Source: a virus. From it: a stretch of DNA of 48,203 nt. A program made the position numbers and the translations under genes. The notes beneath the pieces are model-generated. The model saw nothing but the letters and a program-made list of their open reading frames with translations, ran no database searches and was not told where the DNA came from. The stretch lies in the IMG/VR virus record IMGVR_UViG_3300042463_001005, positions 1-48,203 of that record; one strand, 5' to 3'. Shown in pieces: positions 1 to 8,706 of this stretch (position 1 is its first letter; every line of letters begins with the position of its first letter).

Positions 1-72
1 ATTACATTCTCTGGAGTAGCATATCAAATTGATTCAAATGATACTTTAGAAGTTACATACGTTGTAGCATAA
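1..72 (+). CDS. C-terminal end of an unidentified protein (partial)
   Basis: The window opens inside a reading frame that ends with TAA at 70-72. Only 23 residues are visible, ending in TLEVTYVVA. The alternating polar and hydrophobic pattern suggests a beta-rich tail, as in many virion proteins. A strong terminator follows about 20 bases later, so this gene ends a transcription unit. The function cannot be read from so little sequence; a structural protein is only a guess from the neighbouring fibre genes. Confidence 0.6.
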   Translation: MTFSGVAYQIDSNDTLEVTYVVA

Positions 73-93
73 TAGTACTAATATTTTAATAAT

Positions 94-121
94 AAAAGGG
101 AGCTGAAAAGCTCCCTTTTTT
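94..121 (+). terminator. Rho-independent terminator
   Basis: A perfect 7-bp stem GGGAGCT/AGCTCCC (98-104 and 109-115) closes on a GAAA tetraloop, is flanked by AAAA on the left, and is followed by six T (116-121). It ends the transcript of the partial gene at the left edge. Confidence 0.9.
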
Positions 122-153
122 AATGTCAATAAATATCTAAATAAAGAATAGTT

Positions 154-1323
154 ATGGTAATAGGTATCACATTAGGATTACAATCTGAAAATGAAAGCAT
201 TTGGGTTAATGGTATTAAGCAAAATGCTATCTTTCTAGCAAACGCATTAAAGCAAATAGGCAAACATGAAGTTTATATTTTAGACACTGGAAATAAATTA
301 ACGGATTATACAAAGGTTGTATGGGATCATACTAGGTTTCCTGTTAAATCATACTGGGAATGCTGGAAAGATATTGATATTCTTATTACTCTAGGAACTT
401 CTTTTCCTAAAGATCACATGGATCAATTTAAAGCAGTTTCTCCACATAAGCGCGTTATTAAATACATGTGCGGTAACAATTATGTTATTGATATGGAAAG
501 ATCTCTTTTCAATGAATCTAAAGAATTGGTTTCAACGTGGGACTTAGGGTCAGATGAAATATGGTATGTTCCACAGCAAGGTTATCAAAATCATTATTAT
601 TATCAAACTATTTTTAGAACTAATGCTATTCCAGTTCCATTTGTTTGGGATCCTATGTTTTTACAAGAAGATTTAAAAACCAGAATTGATTTAAATAAAA
701 ATCTACCAATATATTATCCAGATTCTAAAAAAAGAATATCTGTTTTTGAACCTAATCTCAATGTTGTTAAATTTTCAATGATTCCAATTTTAATAGCCGA
801 AGAATCATTTAGGAATGGAGCAAAATTTGATTTATTACAAATAGCAAGCGGTGAAAGATTATTAAAGAATAGTTATTATAAAACTATGATTAAACATTTA
901 GATATTGTAAATGCTAAACCTCCTAAAATTAAATTTACACCAAGATACCCAGTATGTCATTACTTATCAGAGGCGACAGATATTGTTATTTCGCATCAAT
1001 GGGAAAATCCATTAAACTATGCATATTTAGATGTTTTATTCTTTAATTTTCCGTTAATTCATAATGCTGACATGATTAAAGATGCTGGATATTATTATCC
1101 AGATTTTAATATTGAAATAGGTTCAAAACAATTGGACTGGGTTTTACAGAATCACGACAATAATATAGAAGAATATAATGAAAGAAACCAAAATATTTTA
1201 AAAAGATATACAATTCATAATCCAGGATTAGTTGAAGTGTATGACAAACTAATTTCTAATTTGTATAAAAAATCTAAAAAGACTAAATGGTCTTACGATT
1301 GGAAAACAAATTTAATAAAATAG
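154..1323 (+). CDS. DUF2827-type glycosyltransferase
   Basis: This 389-residue protein resembles the DUF2827 family of putative GT-B glycosyltransferases. The most telling part is the C-terminal block around residues 274-325, with SHQWENPLNYAYLD, then a buried hydrophobic segment, then NADMIKDAGYYYPDF, the usual family signature. The N-terminus begins with an IGITLG beta strand as expected for a Rossmann-like half. No signal peptide or membrane segment is seen, so it should act in the cytoplasm of the infected cell. It lies directly upstream of the collagen-like fibre gene, which makes the fibre a plausible acceptor, though host glycans or other virion proteins are possible. Family membership is recognised; donor and acceptor are unknown. 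Confidence 0.75.
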   Translation: MVIGITLGLQSENESIWVNGIKQNAIFLANALKQIGKHEVYILDTGNKLTDYTKVVWDHTRFPVKSYWECWKDIDILITLGTSFPKDHMDQFKAVSPHKRVIKYMCGNNYVIDMERSLFNESKELVSTWDLGSDEIWYVPQQGYQNHYYYQTIFRTNAIPVPFVWDPMFLQEDLKTRIDLNKNLPIYYPDSKKRISVFEPNLNVVKFSMIPILIAEESFRNGAKFDLLQIASGERLLKNSYYKTMIKHLDIVNAKPPKIKFTPRYPVCHYLSEATDIVISHQWENPLNYAYLDVLFFNFPLIHNADMIKDAGYYYPDFNIEIGSKQLDWVLQNHDNNIEEYNERNQNILKRYTIHNPGLVEVYDKLISNLYKKSKKTKWSYDWKTNLIK

Positions 1324-1349
1324 GTTAGACGCTTACTAATTAAGTCTAA

Positions 1350-1357
1350 TATATAGA
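1350..1357 (+). promoter_or_regulatory. TATATAGA motif, candidate late promoter
   Basis: TATATAGA lies 36 nt before the GTG start of the fibre gene, in the short gap after the glycosyltransferase gene. The same motif recurs at similar distances before other genes that follow gaps or terminators. It is short and AT-only, so chance occurrence is possible. Confidence 0.35.
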
Positions 1358-1385
1358 TTGAGATTTAAAAATAATTCAGAAAACC

Positions 1386-4300
1386 GTGTCGATAATTAAA
1401 ATTAAGCAGGTTGAGTCTCTTGATTCAAAAATAACCTCCATAGATACCAGAATTACAGGTATTCCAGCTGGTCCAACAGGACCGCAAGGAAGTCAGGGTC
1501 GTCAAGGACCGACTGGAGCTCAAGGAAATCAAGGACCGACCGGATTTCAGGGAAACCAAGGTCCGAATGGTCCTCAAGGTTCAACTGGAGCTCAAGGAAA
1601 TCAAGGACCGACCGGATTTCAGGGAAACCAAGGTCCTACTGGATTGCAAGGTTCAACTGGAGCTCAAGGTAATCAAGGTCCTACTGGATTACAAGGTTCA
1701 ACTGGAGCTCAAGGTTTTCAAGGTAGACAAGGACCGACAGGTCCTCAAGGAGATTTAGGAGCACAAGGTAGACAAGGACCGACAGGTCCTCAAGGAAACC
1801 AAGGTCCTACTGGATTACAAGGTTCAACTGGAGCTCAAGGTAATCAAGGTCCTACTGGATTACAAGGTTCAACTGGAGCTCAAGGTAATCAAGGTCCAAC
1901 AGGAGTACAAGGAACTATTGGAGCTCAAGGAAACCAAGGTCCTACTGGATTGCAAGGTTCAACTGGAGCTCAAGGTAATCAAGGTCCAACAGGAGTACAA
2001 GGAACTGTTGGAGCTCAAGGTTTTCAAGGTAGACAGGGACCAACTGGATCCCAGGGAACTACTGGACAAGGATTTAGAATTTATAGAATATATGATAGTA
2101 CTGCACAGTTATTAGGTGATGTTGCTCCAGTTGGAGAATTTGGTTTAGTTGCTGGAACATTGCCGCAAACTGATCCAGATTATGGAGCACTTTATTTATG
2201 GAATGGTACATGGACATATATAACTGATATGTCTGTTGTTGGTGCAGCAGGTGTACAAGGACCGACAGGTCCTCAAGGAAATACTGGAGCTCAAGGAAAT
2301 ACTGGAGCTCAAGGAACACAAGGTAGACAGGGTCCAACCGGTCCTCAAGGAAATACTGGAGCACAAGGAAATCAAGGTCCAACTGGTATTACTGGAAATA
2401 CAGGAGCTCAAGGAAATCAAGGTCCAACTGGTCCTCAAGGAAATACTGGAGCACAAGGTAATCAAGGTCCGACTGGTATTACTGGAAATACAGGAGCAAC
2501 TGGTCCTCAAGGTAATCAAGGTCCAACTGGTATTACTGGAAATACAGGAGCACAAGGAAATCAAGGTCCAACTGGTATTACTGGACCTCAAGGTTTTCAA
2601 GGTAGACAGGGTCCAACTGGTCCACAAGGAAATACAGGACCTCAAGGAAATCAAGGTCCAACTGGTATTACTGGAAATACTGGAGCACAAGGAAATCAAG
2701 GTCCAACTGGTATTACTGGAAATACAGGAGCAACTGGACCTCAAGGTTCTACTGGTTCGACAGGTTCAACAGGTCCTCAAGGAAATACAGGAGCAACTGG
2801 ACCAACGGGTCCTACTGAATATGAAACTGCGAATGCAAACTATGCTATAAGTGGAGGAGGTAATGTAACTTGGTCTTCTGCTAGACTAACATGGGATCAA
2901 AGAGTAATTATTATACCAGTTGATAATAGTTTAGGATCTTCTGGATATTTAGATATCGGTCCGGTATCTAACTTAAGTGTACCAGCATGGAATGGTGTTT
3001 GGTATAAAATTGGGCGAGGAATGAGCCATCCGTATGATTCTGGAAGATTAGCAGTTCATGCGTATAATGATGGTTCGGTTCAGGTTGGTGATGGATGGGT
3101 ATTAATTGCAACTCATAATGGCGACACAGGCGCATTAAAATGGATGCCTGGCATGGTTACTATTCCTAATGGTGGTGTTTATTACACAAGTTCTAGTTCT
3201 CATTCATGGGCAATTGGACCTACTGGACCTACTGGTCCTACTGGTTCAACTGGTCCTCAAGGAGCAACTGGTCCGACTGGTGGAACTGGAGCAACTGGTC
3301 CTCAAGGAGCAACTGGTCCGACTGGTGGAACTGGTGGAACTGGAGCTCAAGGAGCGACTGGTCCTCAAGGAGCAACTGGTCCGACTGGTGGAACTGGTGG
3401 AACTGGAGCTCAAGGAGCAACTGGTTCGACTGGAGCACAGGGTAGACAAGGTCCTACTGGTCCAAATGGAACTAATGGTTCTAATGGAGGTCCTGGTCCG
3501 ACTGGGCCGCAGGGTGCAACTGGAGCAACTGGTGGAACTGGATCGACTGGTGTACAGGGCGCAACTGGCCCTACTGGCCCTACTGGAGCAACTGGTCCAC
3601 AAGGTAGACAAGGACCATCTGGTATTGATGGACTAGCCGGAGCAAACGGTGCTCAAGGAGCCGCTGGAACAAATGGTTCTAATGGAAGTCCAGGACCACA
3701 AGGTATTCAAGGTCCTACAGGCCCTACTGGAGCAACTGGAGCGGCATCTACGGTAGCCGGTCCGACTGGACCGACTGGTCCTACTGGTTCAACTGGTCCT
3801 CAAGGAGCAACTGGACCAACAGGTCCGACTGGTGGAACTGGTGGAACTGGAGCAACTGGTCCGACTGGAGCACAGGGTAGACAAGGTCCAACAGGTCCTA
3901 ATGGAACTAATGGTTCTAATGGAGGTCCTGGTCCGACTGGTCCCCAAGGCGCAACTGGACCAACAGGTCCGACTGGTGGAACTGGTGGAACTGGAGCAAC
4001 TGGTCCGACTGGTCCGACTGGTCCCCAAGGTGCAACTGGTAGAGATGGTTCAGCTGGAGGTCCTGGTCCTACAGGTCCTACAGGTCCTACAGGTCCAACA
4101 GGCCCAGCATCATATGATGCAAGCTCTATAAGTGGTGTAGGCATTAGTCGAATTGTATATGGTGATGGTGACAAAAAGAGTACTAATGACGGAGACTTAA
4201 ATGGATTTAATAGAGCATCCGGATTCTTCTTTGCATCTAGTCCAAATGGAACACCATCTGGAGATTGGAATCAATGGATTAACTCAATGGGTAACTCATG

Positions 4301-4781
4301 GTCTGCTAACTATGGATTCCAACTTGTACACGACTTCCACTCTGATAATTTCTGGGTACGTAGAGTCACTAATGGTGCATACCAATCATACAGAACTATT
4401 CTAACAAATGCAAACTGGACAAGTTATATTACAAATAATGGTTATGCAAATTCGTTAAACCAGTATGTAAACACTAACTCTTCACCAACTTTTTCTGATG
4501 TTACTATTAGTTCTGACGAAAAGTTAAAAACAAATATTGAAACAATAGATAATGCTTTAGAGATTGTAGAATCTTTAAGAGGTGTTAGATATAATTTAAA
4601 TTCTGATCTAGATAGACAGAGAACTGGTTTAATTGCTCAAGAAGTTGAAAAAGTTTTACCAGACAATGTAGTTGATGGATTAGATGGATATAAAACTGTA
4701 AGTTACAATGATTTAGTTGGTGTTCTTATTGAAGCAATTAAACAACTTTCAGAAAGAGTAAAACAATTAGAAAATAAGTAA
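1386..4781 (+). CDS. Collagen-like tail fibre with C-terminal S74 chaperone
   Basis: This 1131-residue fibre has three Gly-X-Y collagen tracts at about residues 29-228, 289-477 and 611-908. They are dominated by [12 protein letters not shown] and later GGT/GAT triplets, and are separated by globular inserts at 230-287 and 478-610. After the last tract comes a domain containing [12 protein letters not shown] and [16 protein letters not shown], which resembles pyocin-knob modules. The C-terminus is an S74 (endosialidase-type) intramolecular chaperone beginning SDEKLKTNI at residue 1043, with [14 protein letters not shown] and [13 protein letters not shown]. In this family the chaperone trimerises the fibre and then cuts itself off in front of that serine. 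The start is GTG; an in-frame stop at 1359 excludes an upstream ATG. It is likely the receptor-binding or long tail fibre. The neighbouring hydroxylases and glycosyltransferases suggest it is modified on Pro or Thr. Confidence 0.92.
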   Translation: MSIIKIKQVESLDSKITSIDTRITGIPAGPTGPQGSQGRQGPTGAQGNQGPTGFQGNQGPNGPQGSTGAQGNQGPTGFQGNQGPTGLQGSTGAQGNQGPTGLQGSTGAQGFQGRQGPTGPQGDLGAQGRQGPTGPQGNQGPTGLQGSTGAQGNQGPTGLQGSTGAQGNQGPTGVQGTIGAQGNQGPTGLQGSTGAQGNQGPTGVQGTVGAQGFQGRQGPTGSQGTTGQGFRIYRIYDSTAQLLGDVAPVGEFGLVAGTLPQTDPDYGALYLWNGTWTYITDMSVVGAAGVQGPTGPQGNTGAQGNTGAQGTQGRQGPTGPQGNTGAQGNQGPTGITGNTGAQGNQGPTGPQGNTGAQGNQGPTGITGNTGATGPQGNQGPTGITGNTGAQGNQGPTGITGPQGFQGRQGPTGPQGNTGPQGNQGPTGITGNTGAQGNQGPTGITGNTGATGPQGSTGSTGSTGPQGNTGATGPTGPTEYETANANYAISGGGNVTWSSARLTWDQRVIIIPVDNSLGSSGYLDIGPVSNLSVPAWNGVWYKIGRGMSHPYDSGRLAVHAYNDGSVQVGDGWVLIATHNGDTGALKWMPGMVTIPNGGVYYTSSSSHSWAIGPTGPTGPTGSTGPQGATGPTGGTGATGPQGATGPTGGTGGTGAQGATGPQGATGPTGGTGGTGAQGATGSTGAQGRQGPTGPNGTNGSNGGPGPTGPQGATGATGGTGSTGVQGATGPTGPTGATGPQGRQGPSGIDGLAGANGAQGAAGTNGSNGSPGPQGIQGPTGPTGATGAASTVAGPTGPTGPTGSTGPQGATGPTGPTGGTGGTGATGPTGAQGRQGPTGPNGTNGSNGGPGPTGPQGATGPTGPTGGTGGTGATGPTGPTGPQGATGRDGSAGGPGPTGPTGPTGPTGPASYDASSISGVGISRIVYGDGDKKSTNDGDLNGFNRASGFFFASSPNGTPSGDWNQWINSMGNSWSANYGFQLVHDFHSDNFWVRRVTNGAYQSYRTILTNANWTSYITNNGYANSLNQYVNTNSSPTFSDVTISSDEKLKTNIETIDNALEIVESLRGVRYNLNSDLDRQRTGLIAQEVEKVLPDNVVDGLDGYKTVSYNDLVGVLIEAIKQLSERVKQLENK
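1470..2072 (+). repeat. Collagen-coding repeat tract 1
   Basis: Degenerate 9-27 base units coding for Gly-X-Y triplets; for example CAAGGTCCTACTGGATT recurs several times almost unchanged. Such tracts can change length by slippage or recombination. Confidence 0.9.
2250..2816 (+). repeat. Collagen-coding repeat tract 2
   Basis: Gly-X-Y coding tract in which GGTCCAACTGGTATTACTGG recurs about six times. It encodes [10 protein letters not shown]-type units. Confidence 0.9.
3216..4109 (+). repeat. Collagen-coding repeat tract 3
   Basis: Gly-X-Y coding tract richer in GGT and GAT triplets than tracts 1 and 2. It includes one non-Gly interruption near 3745 (AASTVAG) and two near-copies of a module coding [20 protein letters not shown]. 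Confidence 0.9.
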
Positions 4782-4782
4782 T

Positions 4783-5538
4783 ATGCAAGCACGAATAGAT
4801 TACGTTTTCACAAATAATTTACCACCTGCTGATATTAACAAGCAGATTAATTGTTATTTGTATGACCCTAATTTAAACATCTTATTAACCGATGTTGAAT
4901 GGGAAAGATGGACAATTAATCCATTTGATATGCCAATTTATCAAGATTTGGTTACTAGATTTTCAACTAATATTGTTGGAAAGAAGGTTCTAATTGTTGG
5001 TAGTGGAATTGGTATTCTTAATCAACTTGTTAAGAATGCAAATTGTGCTGAATTGTGGATTATTGAACCAAATCAAAATCAATTAGCTAGATTAGAAAAT
5101 CAAGGTTTTGTAAATGGTGGAACAACCCATATTATTGAAAATAGATGGGAAGATGCTTTATTTGAAGAAGGATTTCCTACTAATTTTGACTTTATTTATT
5201 ATAATGTAGGATTTGATGCTTTTGCAGATGATTATAATGGAGTACTTGGATTTAGTAACTTTGTTAAAAACTATTTAAATACTAATGGTATATATGCATG
5301 GTGGATCGATAGACATTCTACAGCAGTTAATAGAATAGTTATTAATAATGAAATTGAATATTGTACGGTTAAACTTATATTAGAAGATCATGGTTTTACT
5401 GTACAGAATCAAGTTATTGAAATTGCTCCTCAAGTAGTTCCTGCAAGTTATGACATATGTCCACTTATTAATAATCAAAAATACGAATCTGGTTTTAAGT
5501 GGAGACATGAATGGGTTCAAAAAATAGTTAATTCATAA
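4783..5538 (+). CDS. Class I SAM-dependent methyltransferase
   Basis: The 251-residue protein carries the class I methyltransferase core. Motif I is VLIVGSGIGILN at residues 69-80, the acidic ribose-binding end of strand 2 is IIEPN at 93-97, and a later strand contains FDFIYYNVGFD near 135-145. The segment just before motif I (MPIYQDLVTRF) resembles the region preceding motif I in guanidinoacetate/arginine-type methyltransferases, but I would not assign a substrate from that. The gene starts one base after the fibre stop codon and overlaps the next gene by one base (TAATG), so it is translated together with the fibre and the Hint protein. A role in modifying the fibre or another virion protein is an inference from position only. 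Confidence 0.75.
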   Translation: MQARIDYVFTNNLPPADINKQINCYLYDPNLNILLTDVEWERWTINPFDMPIYQDLVTRFSTNIVGKKVLIVGSGIGILNQLVKNANCAELWIIEPNQNQLARLENQGFVNGGTTHIIENRWEDALFEEGFPTNFDFIYYNVGFDAFADDYNGVLGFSNFVKNYLNTNGIYAWWIDRHSTAVNRIVINNEIEYCTVKLILEDHGFTVQNQVIEIAPQVVPASYDICPLINNQKYESGFKWRHEWVQKIVNS

Positions 5539-6650
5539 TGGGAAGAATTTATTACGCTGGCAGTAGCGTTACGCTCAGTCAGCTTCGATCATACGTTGAA
5601 TGTGGCCAAGGAGGATACACGTCAGCTTCTAGTATTAGAGGTAAATTCTTTACAAACCCTCCCAACGGAACTAGTTCAACTGGTAGTTTTTCTGGTCAGT
5701 TTAGAAACCAATGGATTAATAGTAGATGCTGGACTTTATCTTCTGATGGAGGCGGAACAGTTTCTGTAACTTCGCCATGGTATAGCGGATATTTAGATTC
5801 CCATTTTCCAGCAACTTATGCAGTAACGCAATCATATGACAGTTGGGTTACAATAGACGCATCTGCTCAGTCTGGTTATGCATTTCAATATTGGTATCGC
5901 GTGGATCCATATGAAATTTGGTCATATTCGGCAAACGTTTCATACTATATTCCAACAGATGGCTGGCAAAATACTTATAGATTAACCGCGGTTTTTAGTT
6001 ATGTAGAACCACCACCGCCACAACAATGTGATACTTATTCAGGATTCGATCAGTATTATGAAGGTTTAGATTGTCTCGGGAATCAGTATGTTGGATATGC
6101 TGGATACGGAGAACAATTTTGTATGGGAACTGTTTACTATGGCGCAACTTATGTAGCAAGAGGTTGTGGAGGTGATAATTGTCTGGTAGGAGATTCTGTT
6201 ATTGAAATGGCAGATGGTACAACTAAACTTTTAAAAGATATTAGACGAAAAGACATAGTAAAAAGTGTTAGTATTTCTGGATTATCAGAAGATGAAAATG
6301 CTTGGGTTAATTGGTCTGATTCTACTCTAGAGTATGAATTTAATACAGCAACGGTTAAATCGATTACACCAGTTAGTGTTGGGTCATCTTATTCTATTAA
6401 TAATGGTTTATTGATAGCGTCAGGAACCCATATTCATTTTAGAAAACAAAATGGAATATGGAATTTCTGTGAAACTACAGATCTTTCAATCGGTGATACT
6501 TTCCTAAATAAAAATGGACAAGAAGTTGAAATCATCTCTATACAAGAAATCGATGAAAAAACAATAGTGTATCGATTAGATGTTGAAAATACTGATCTTT
6601 TTATTGCAAACGGTATTATTACCCACAACAGAAAAATAGGATTTGAATAA
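5538..6650 (+). CDS. Virion-like protein with C-terminal Hint (intein-like) domain
   Basis: Residues 1-214 form a Cys- and Tyr-rich region that begins MGRIYYAGSSVTLSQLRSYV, similar to short modules in phage tail proteins, and includes a PPPP linker near 158-161. Residues 215-364 form a Hint domain. The nucleophile is Cys215 in NCLVGDSVIEMADG, block B is SGTHIHF with the expected T-x-x-H, and the last blocks are VYRLDVENTDLFIANG and ITHN. The terminal His-Asn is followed by RKIGFE and the stop. The residue after Asn364 is Arg, not Cys, Ser or Thr, so ordinary protein splicing is unlikely. Self-cleavage or transfer to another nucleophile, as proposed for A-type bacterial intein-like domains, fits better. 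No homing endonuclease is present. The gene overlaps the methyltransferase by one base and ends at a terminator. Confidence 0.85.
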   Translation: MGRIYYAGSSVTLSQLRSYVECGQGGYTSASSIRGKFFTNPPNGTSSTGSFSGQFRNQWINSRCWTLSSDGGGTVSVTSPWYSGYLDSHFPATYAVTQSYDSWVTIDASAQSGYAFQYWYRVDPYEIWSYSANVSYYIPTDGWQNTYRLTAVFSYVEPPPPQQCDTYSGFDQYYEGLDCLGNQYVGYAGYGEQFCMGTVYYGATYVARGCGGDNCLVGDSVIEMADGTTKLLKDIRRKDIVKSVSISGLSEDENAWVNWSDSTLEYEFNTATVKSITPVSVGSSYSINNGLLIASGTHIHFRKQNGIWNFCETTDLSIGDTFLNKNGQEVEIISIQEIDEKTIVYRLDVENTDLFIANGIITHNRKIGFE

Positions 6651-6654
6651 TTTT

Positions 6655-6680
6655 AAAGCCGGATTCATTCCGGCTTTTTT
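6655..6680 (+). terminator. Rho-independent terminator
   Basis: Stem GCCGGA/TCCGGC (6658-6663 and 6669-6674) with a five-base loop, flanked by AAA on the left and six T on the right. It closes the fibre, methyltransferase and Hint gene unit. Confidence 0.9.
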
Positions 6681-6683
6681 GTA

Positions 6684-6691
6684 TATATAGA
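6684..6691 (+). promoter_or_regulatory. TATATAGA motif, candidate late promoter
   Basis: TATATAGA starts four bases after the terminator and 31 nt before the next start codon, where a new promoter is needed. Confidence 0.4.
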
Positions 6692-6714
6692 ATGTAGTAT
6701 ATTATTATAATAAT

Positions 6715-7746
6715 ATGAAATTCTGTATCGCAACATTATCACACGATGCTCAACTTAGAGCAGAATATCTAGAAAGAACTATTGTATCTTTTTTAGATGC
6801 TAATCCAAATTTTGAAGGAGATTGGTTCATATTCTTAAATTCATATAATAATGAATTATTAGAAGTTACTGAACGATTATTTAACAAATATTCTAATGTA
6901 TCTTGGCACCTTGAACTTTCAAAAAAAAATCTAGGAGTTGGTGCTGGAATTAATCGACTTAATAAAATGACCGAACATTATGAATATGTTCTATTTTTAG
7001 AAGGAGATTGGACATGTTTACCTCAAAAAATCAGCGGTTTAGAACTTAATTGGATTAATTCTTTAATTAGATGTTTTGATTCTAATCTAGAACTTGATCA
7101 GATGGTTCTTAGAAGATACCAAAATGACATTGACGACCGACAATTTGGATATTCATATTGGTTAAAAGAAGAAAACCTACTTAAAAGAAATCAATTTGAA
7201 TCATTAATATATTGGAATCTATCCAAAAAGGAATATACAAACAATCCGGTATTTAGAAGAAATAAAAGATTTTATGAGGTTGGAATCTTTCCTCTTCCAG
7301 AATTTTTTGATAAAAATGGAGATGCGATTGAAATTAAAGGAAATCCAAACTGGGGTAGAGCTGAAATAGAAAAAGAACCCGAAGGATTTCAACTTAACTC
7401 AGCTTTTTTAGAATTTGGTGCATTTGTGCATGATGAACACTGGCGGTTTAAATTAGATTGGGATTCTTACTATGCTTCTTTAAAACCATGCGGATATGGC
7501 GGAGAATCCTTTAAATGTAAGTATGGTTATATTACTCCAGAACAATATTTCTGTGGGTGCTGTCCTAAGAATTGGAAATTTACTGATTTAGAAAAGCATA
7601 ATCATTATTTTGAACAAGTGATAGTAGAACTTGTTGATAAGGGTGCTTCAAAAGATGATATTATTAAGGGATGCTACGATATTTCGGATGAGCTCATAAT
7701 AAATCCTGATACATATTTAAACTTTGATAAGAAAAGAGGAAACTAA
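6715..7746 (+). CDS. GT-A type glycosyltransferase (family 2-like)
   Basis: This 343-residue protein begins MKFCIATLSHD and has NLGVGAGINRL at about residues 72-82, which matches the nucleotide-sugar binding part of GT-A enzymes. It then has YVLFLEGDW at 91-99. Glu96-Gly97-Asp98 sits where the metal-binding DxD is normally found, so this is a variant of the motif. The C-terminal half contains several Cys (CGYGG, CGCCP near 255-285) that could form a metal site. It is the first gene after a terminator and starts the block that continues with an oxygenase and two more glycosyltransferases. It probably transfers a sugar to a virion protein; donor and acceptor are unknown. Confidence 0.7.
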   Translation: MKFCIATLSHDAQLRAEYLERTIVSFLDANPNFEGDWFIFLNSYNNELLEVTERLFNKYSNVSWHLELSKKNLGVGAGINRLNKMTEHYEYVLFLEGDWTCLPQKISGLELNWINSLIRCFDSNLELDQMVLRRYQNDIDDRQFGYSYWLKEENLLKRNQFESLIYWNLSKKEYTNNPVFRRNKRFYEVGIFPLPEFFDKNGDAIEIKGNPNWGRAEIEKEPEGFQLNSAFLEFGAFVHDEHWRFKLDWDSYYASLKPCGYGGESFKCKYGYITPEQYFCGCCPKNWKFTDLEKHNHYFEQVIVELVDKGASKDDIIKGCYDISDELIINPDTYLNFDKKRGN

Positions 7747-7774
7747 CTTAATATTAAACCTATAAACTAAAATT

Positions 7775-8701
7775 ATGATTAATAATCATTTCACAAAATC
7801 ACCAAACGTATATTGGTATTTCGATTCTATCGAGAAACAAGCTAGCGTTTTTTATAAAGTACGGGGTTGGATTACTGTCAAGGATGGTGATCAGTTTAAA
7901 CCAATAACATCGATCAGTATTAATGATGTTACTATACCATTTACCGCGATTGATCGACCTGATGTACTGGAATACTACCCTGGCAACAATAGTATGGTTG
8001 GTGTTGAATTCATTATTAGATCAAGTTCGAATATTGATATTCACTTTGGTGAATTATTATACCAGTGCGGAAATATTGATAACTATATTGCATTTCATTC
8101 TGGATTTAATAATGAAAATAAAGGTTTAATCATTGTTGATAATTTCTATGATAATCCAGATTTTGTTAGAGATTTTGCCATTAATAATTTAGACTTTAGT
8201 CCATCTAATTATCATAAAGGTAAAAGAAGCAAAGAAAGATTTGTTTTAGAAGGAACCAAAGAAAAGTTTGAACAAATTATTGGTCGTGAAATTGTCAACT
8301 GGAATCTTGAAACTTACGCAAATGGTGTATTCCAATATTGCGTTGCTAACGATCCAATTGTATATCATGTTGATAGTCAAAATTACGCAGCTATGGTTTT
8401 CTTAACTAAAGAAGCTCCGTATGAAACTGGTACTGCATTCTACGCTAGTAAATTTACTGGTAGAACCAGGTTTGATGACCCATCTCAAGATGCTGAGGCA
8501 TATAATAAAACATTTAAGGGTAGAAGTTCACAATTAAACTTTTATGATTCAACACAGTATGAAAAAATTGATGAGGTTGGAAATGTTTATAATAGATTAG
8601 TTCTTTTTGACTCAAAGAGAATTCACGCTGCTACTAAGTATTTTGGTGACGATATTAATAATGCTAGATTCTTCCATTTGTTCTTTTTTGATGTAAAATA
8701 A
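7775..8701 (+). CDS. 2-oxoglutarate/Fe(II) oxygenase, DUF6445-like
   Basis: Residues 118-308 resemble the DUF6445 group of putative 2OG-Fe(II) dioxygenases. They contain IIVDNFYDNPDFVRDFA at the start, then YHVD giving the His198-x-Asp200 iron ligands, MVFLTKEAPYETGT after them, the distal His284 in KRIHAATKYFG, and Arg298 as a possible 2-oxoglutarate anchor. The first 110 residues are a separate beta-rich domain without a recognised family. Such enzymes hydroxylate amino-acid side chains, often proline or lysine. Position six genes after the upstream glycosyltransferase and within 3 kb of the collagen-like fibre makes that fibre an attractive substrate. The reaction itself is inferred, not shown by the sequence. 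Confidence 0.75.
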   Translation: MINNHFTKSPNVYWYFDSIEKQASVFYKVRGWITVKDGDQFKPITSISINDVTIPFTAIDRPDVLEYYPGNNSMVGVEFIIRSSSNIDIHFGELLYQCGNIDNYIAFHSGFNNENKGLIIVDNFYDNPDFVRDFAINNLDFSPSNYHKGKRSKERFVLEGTKEKFEQIIGREIVNWNLETYANGVFQYCVANDPIVYHVDSQNYAAMVFLTKEAPYETGTAFYASKFTGRTRFDDPSQDAEAYNKTFKGRSSQLNFYDSTQYEKIDEVGNVYNRLVLFDSKRIHAATKYFGDDINNARFFHLFFFDVK

Positions 8702-8706
8702 TAAAC

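Noticed and set aside
1470-4109. CRISPR-like array suspected from regular DNA repeats
   Set aside because: The repeats are in frame, encode Gly-X-Y triplets, lack unique spacers of constant length and have no palindromic repeat or cas genes nearby.
1567-4131. Several long open frames on both strands inside the fibre gene
   Set aside because: They are by-products of the Gly-X-Y codon repeats: their translations are low-complexity echoes (Leu/Val/Lys/Glu, Ser/Thr/Cys or Pro/Val/Gly repeats) and none has a start context or known domain.
5538-6650. Canonical intein interrupting a host protein
   Set aside because: The domain is at the C-terminus, the residue after His-Asn is Arg, and only six residues follow, so there is no proper C-extein.
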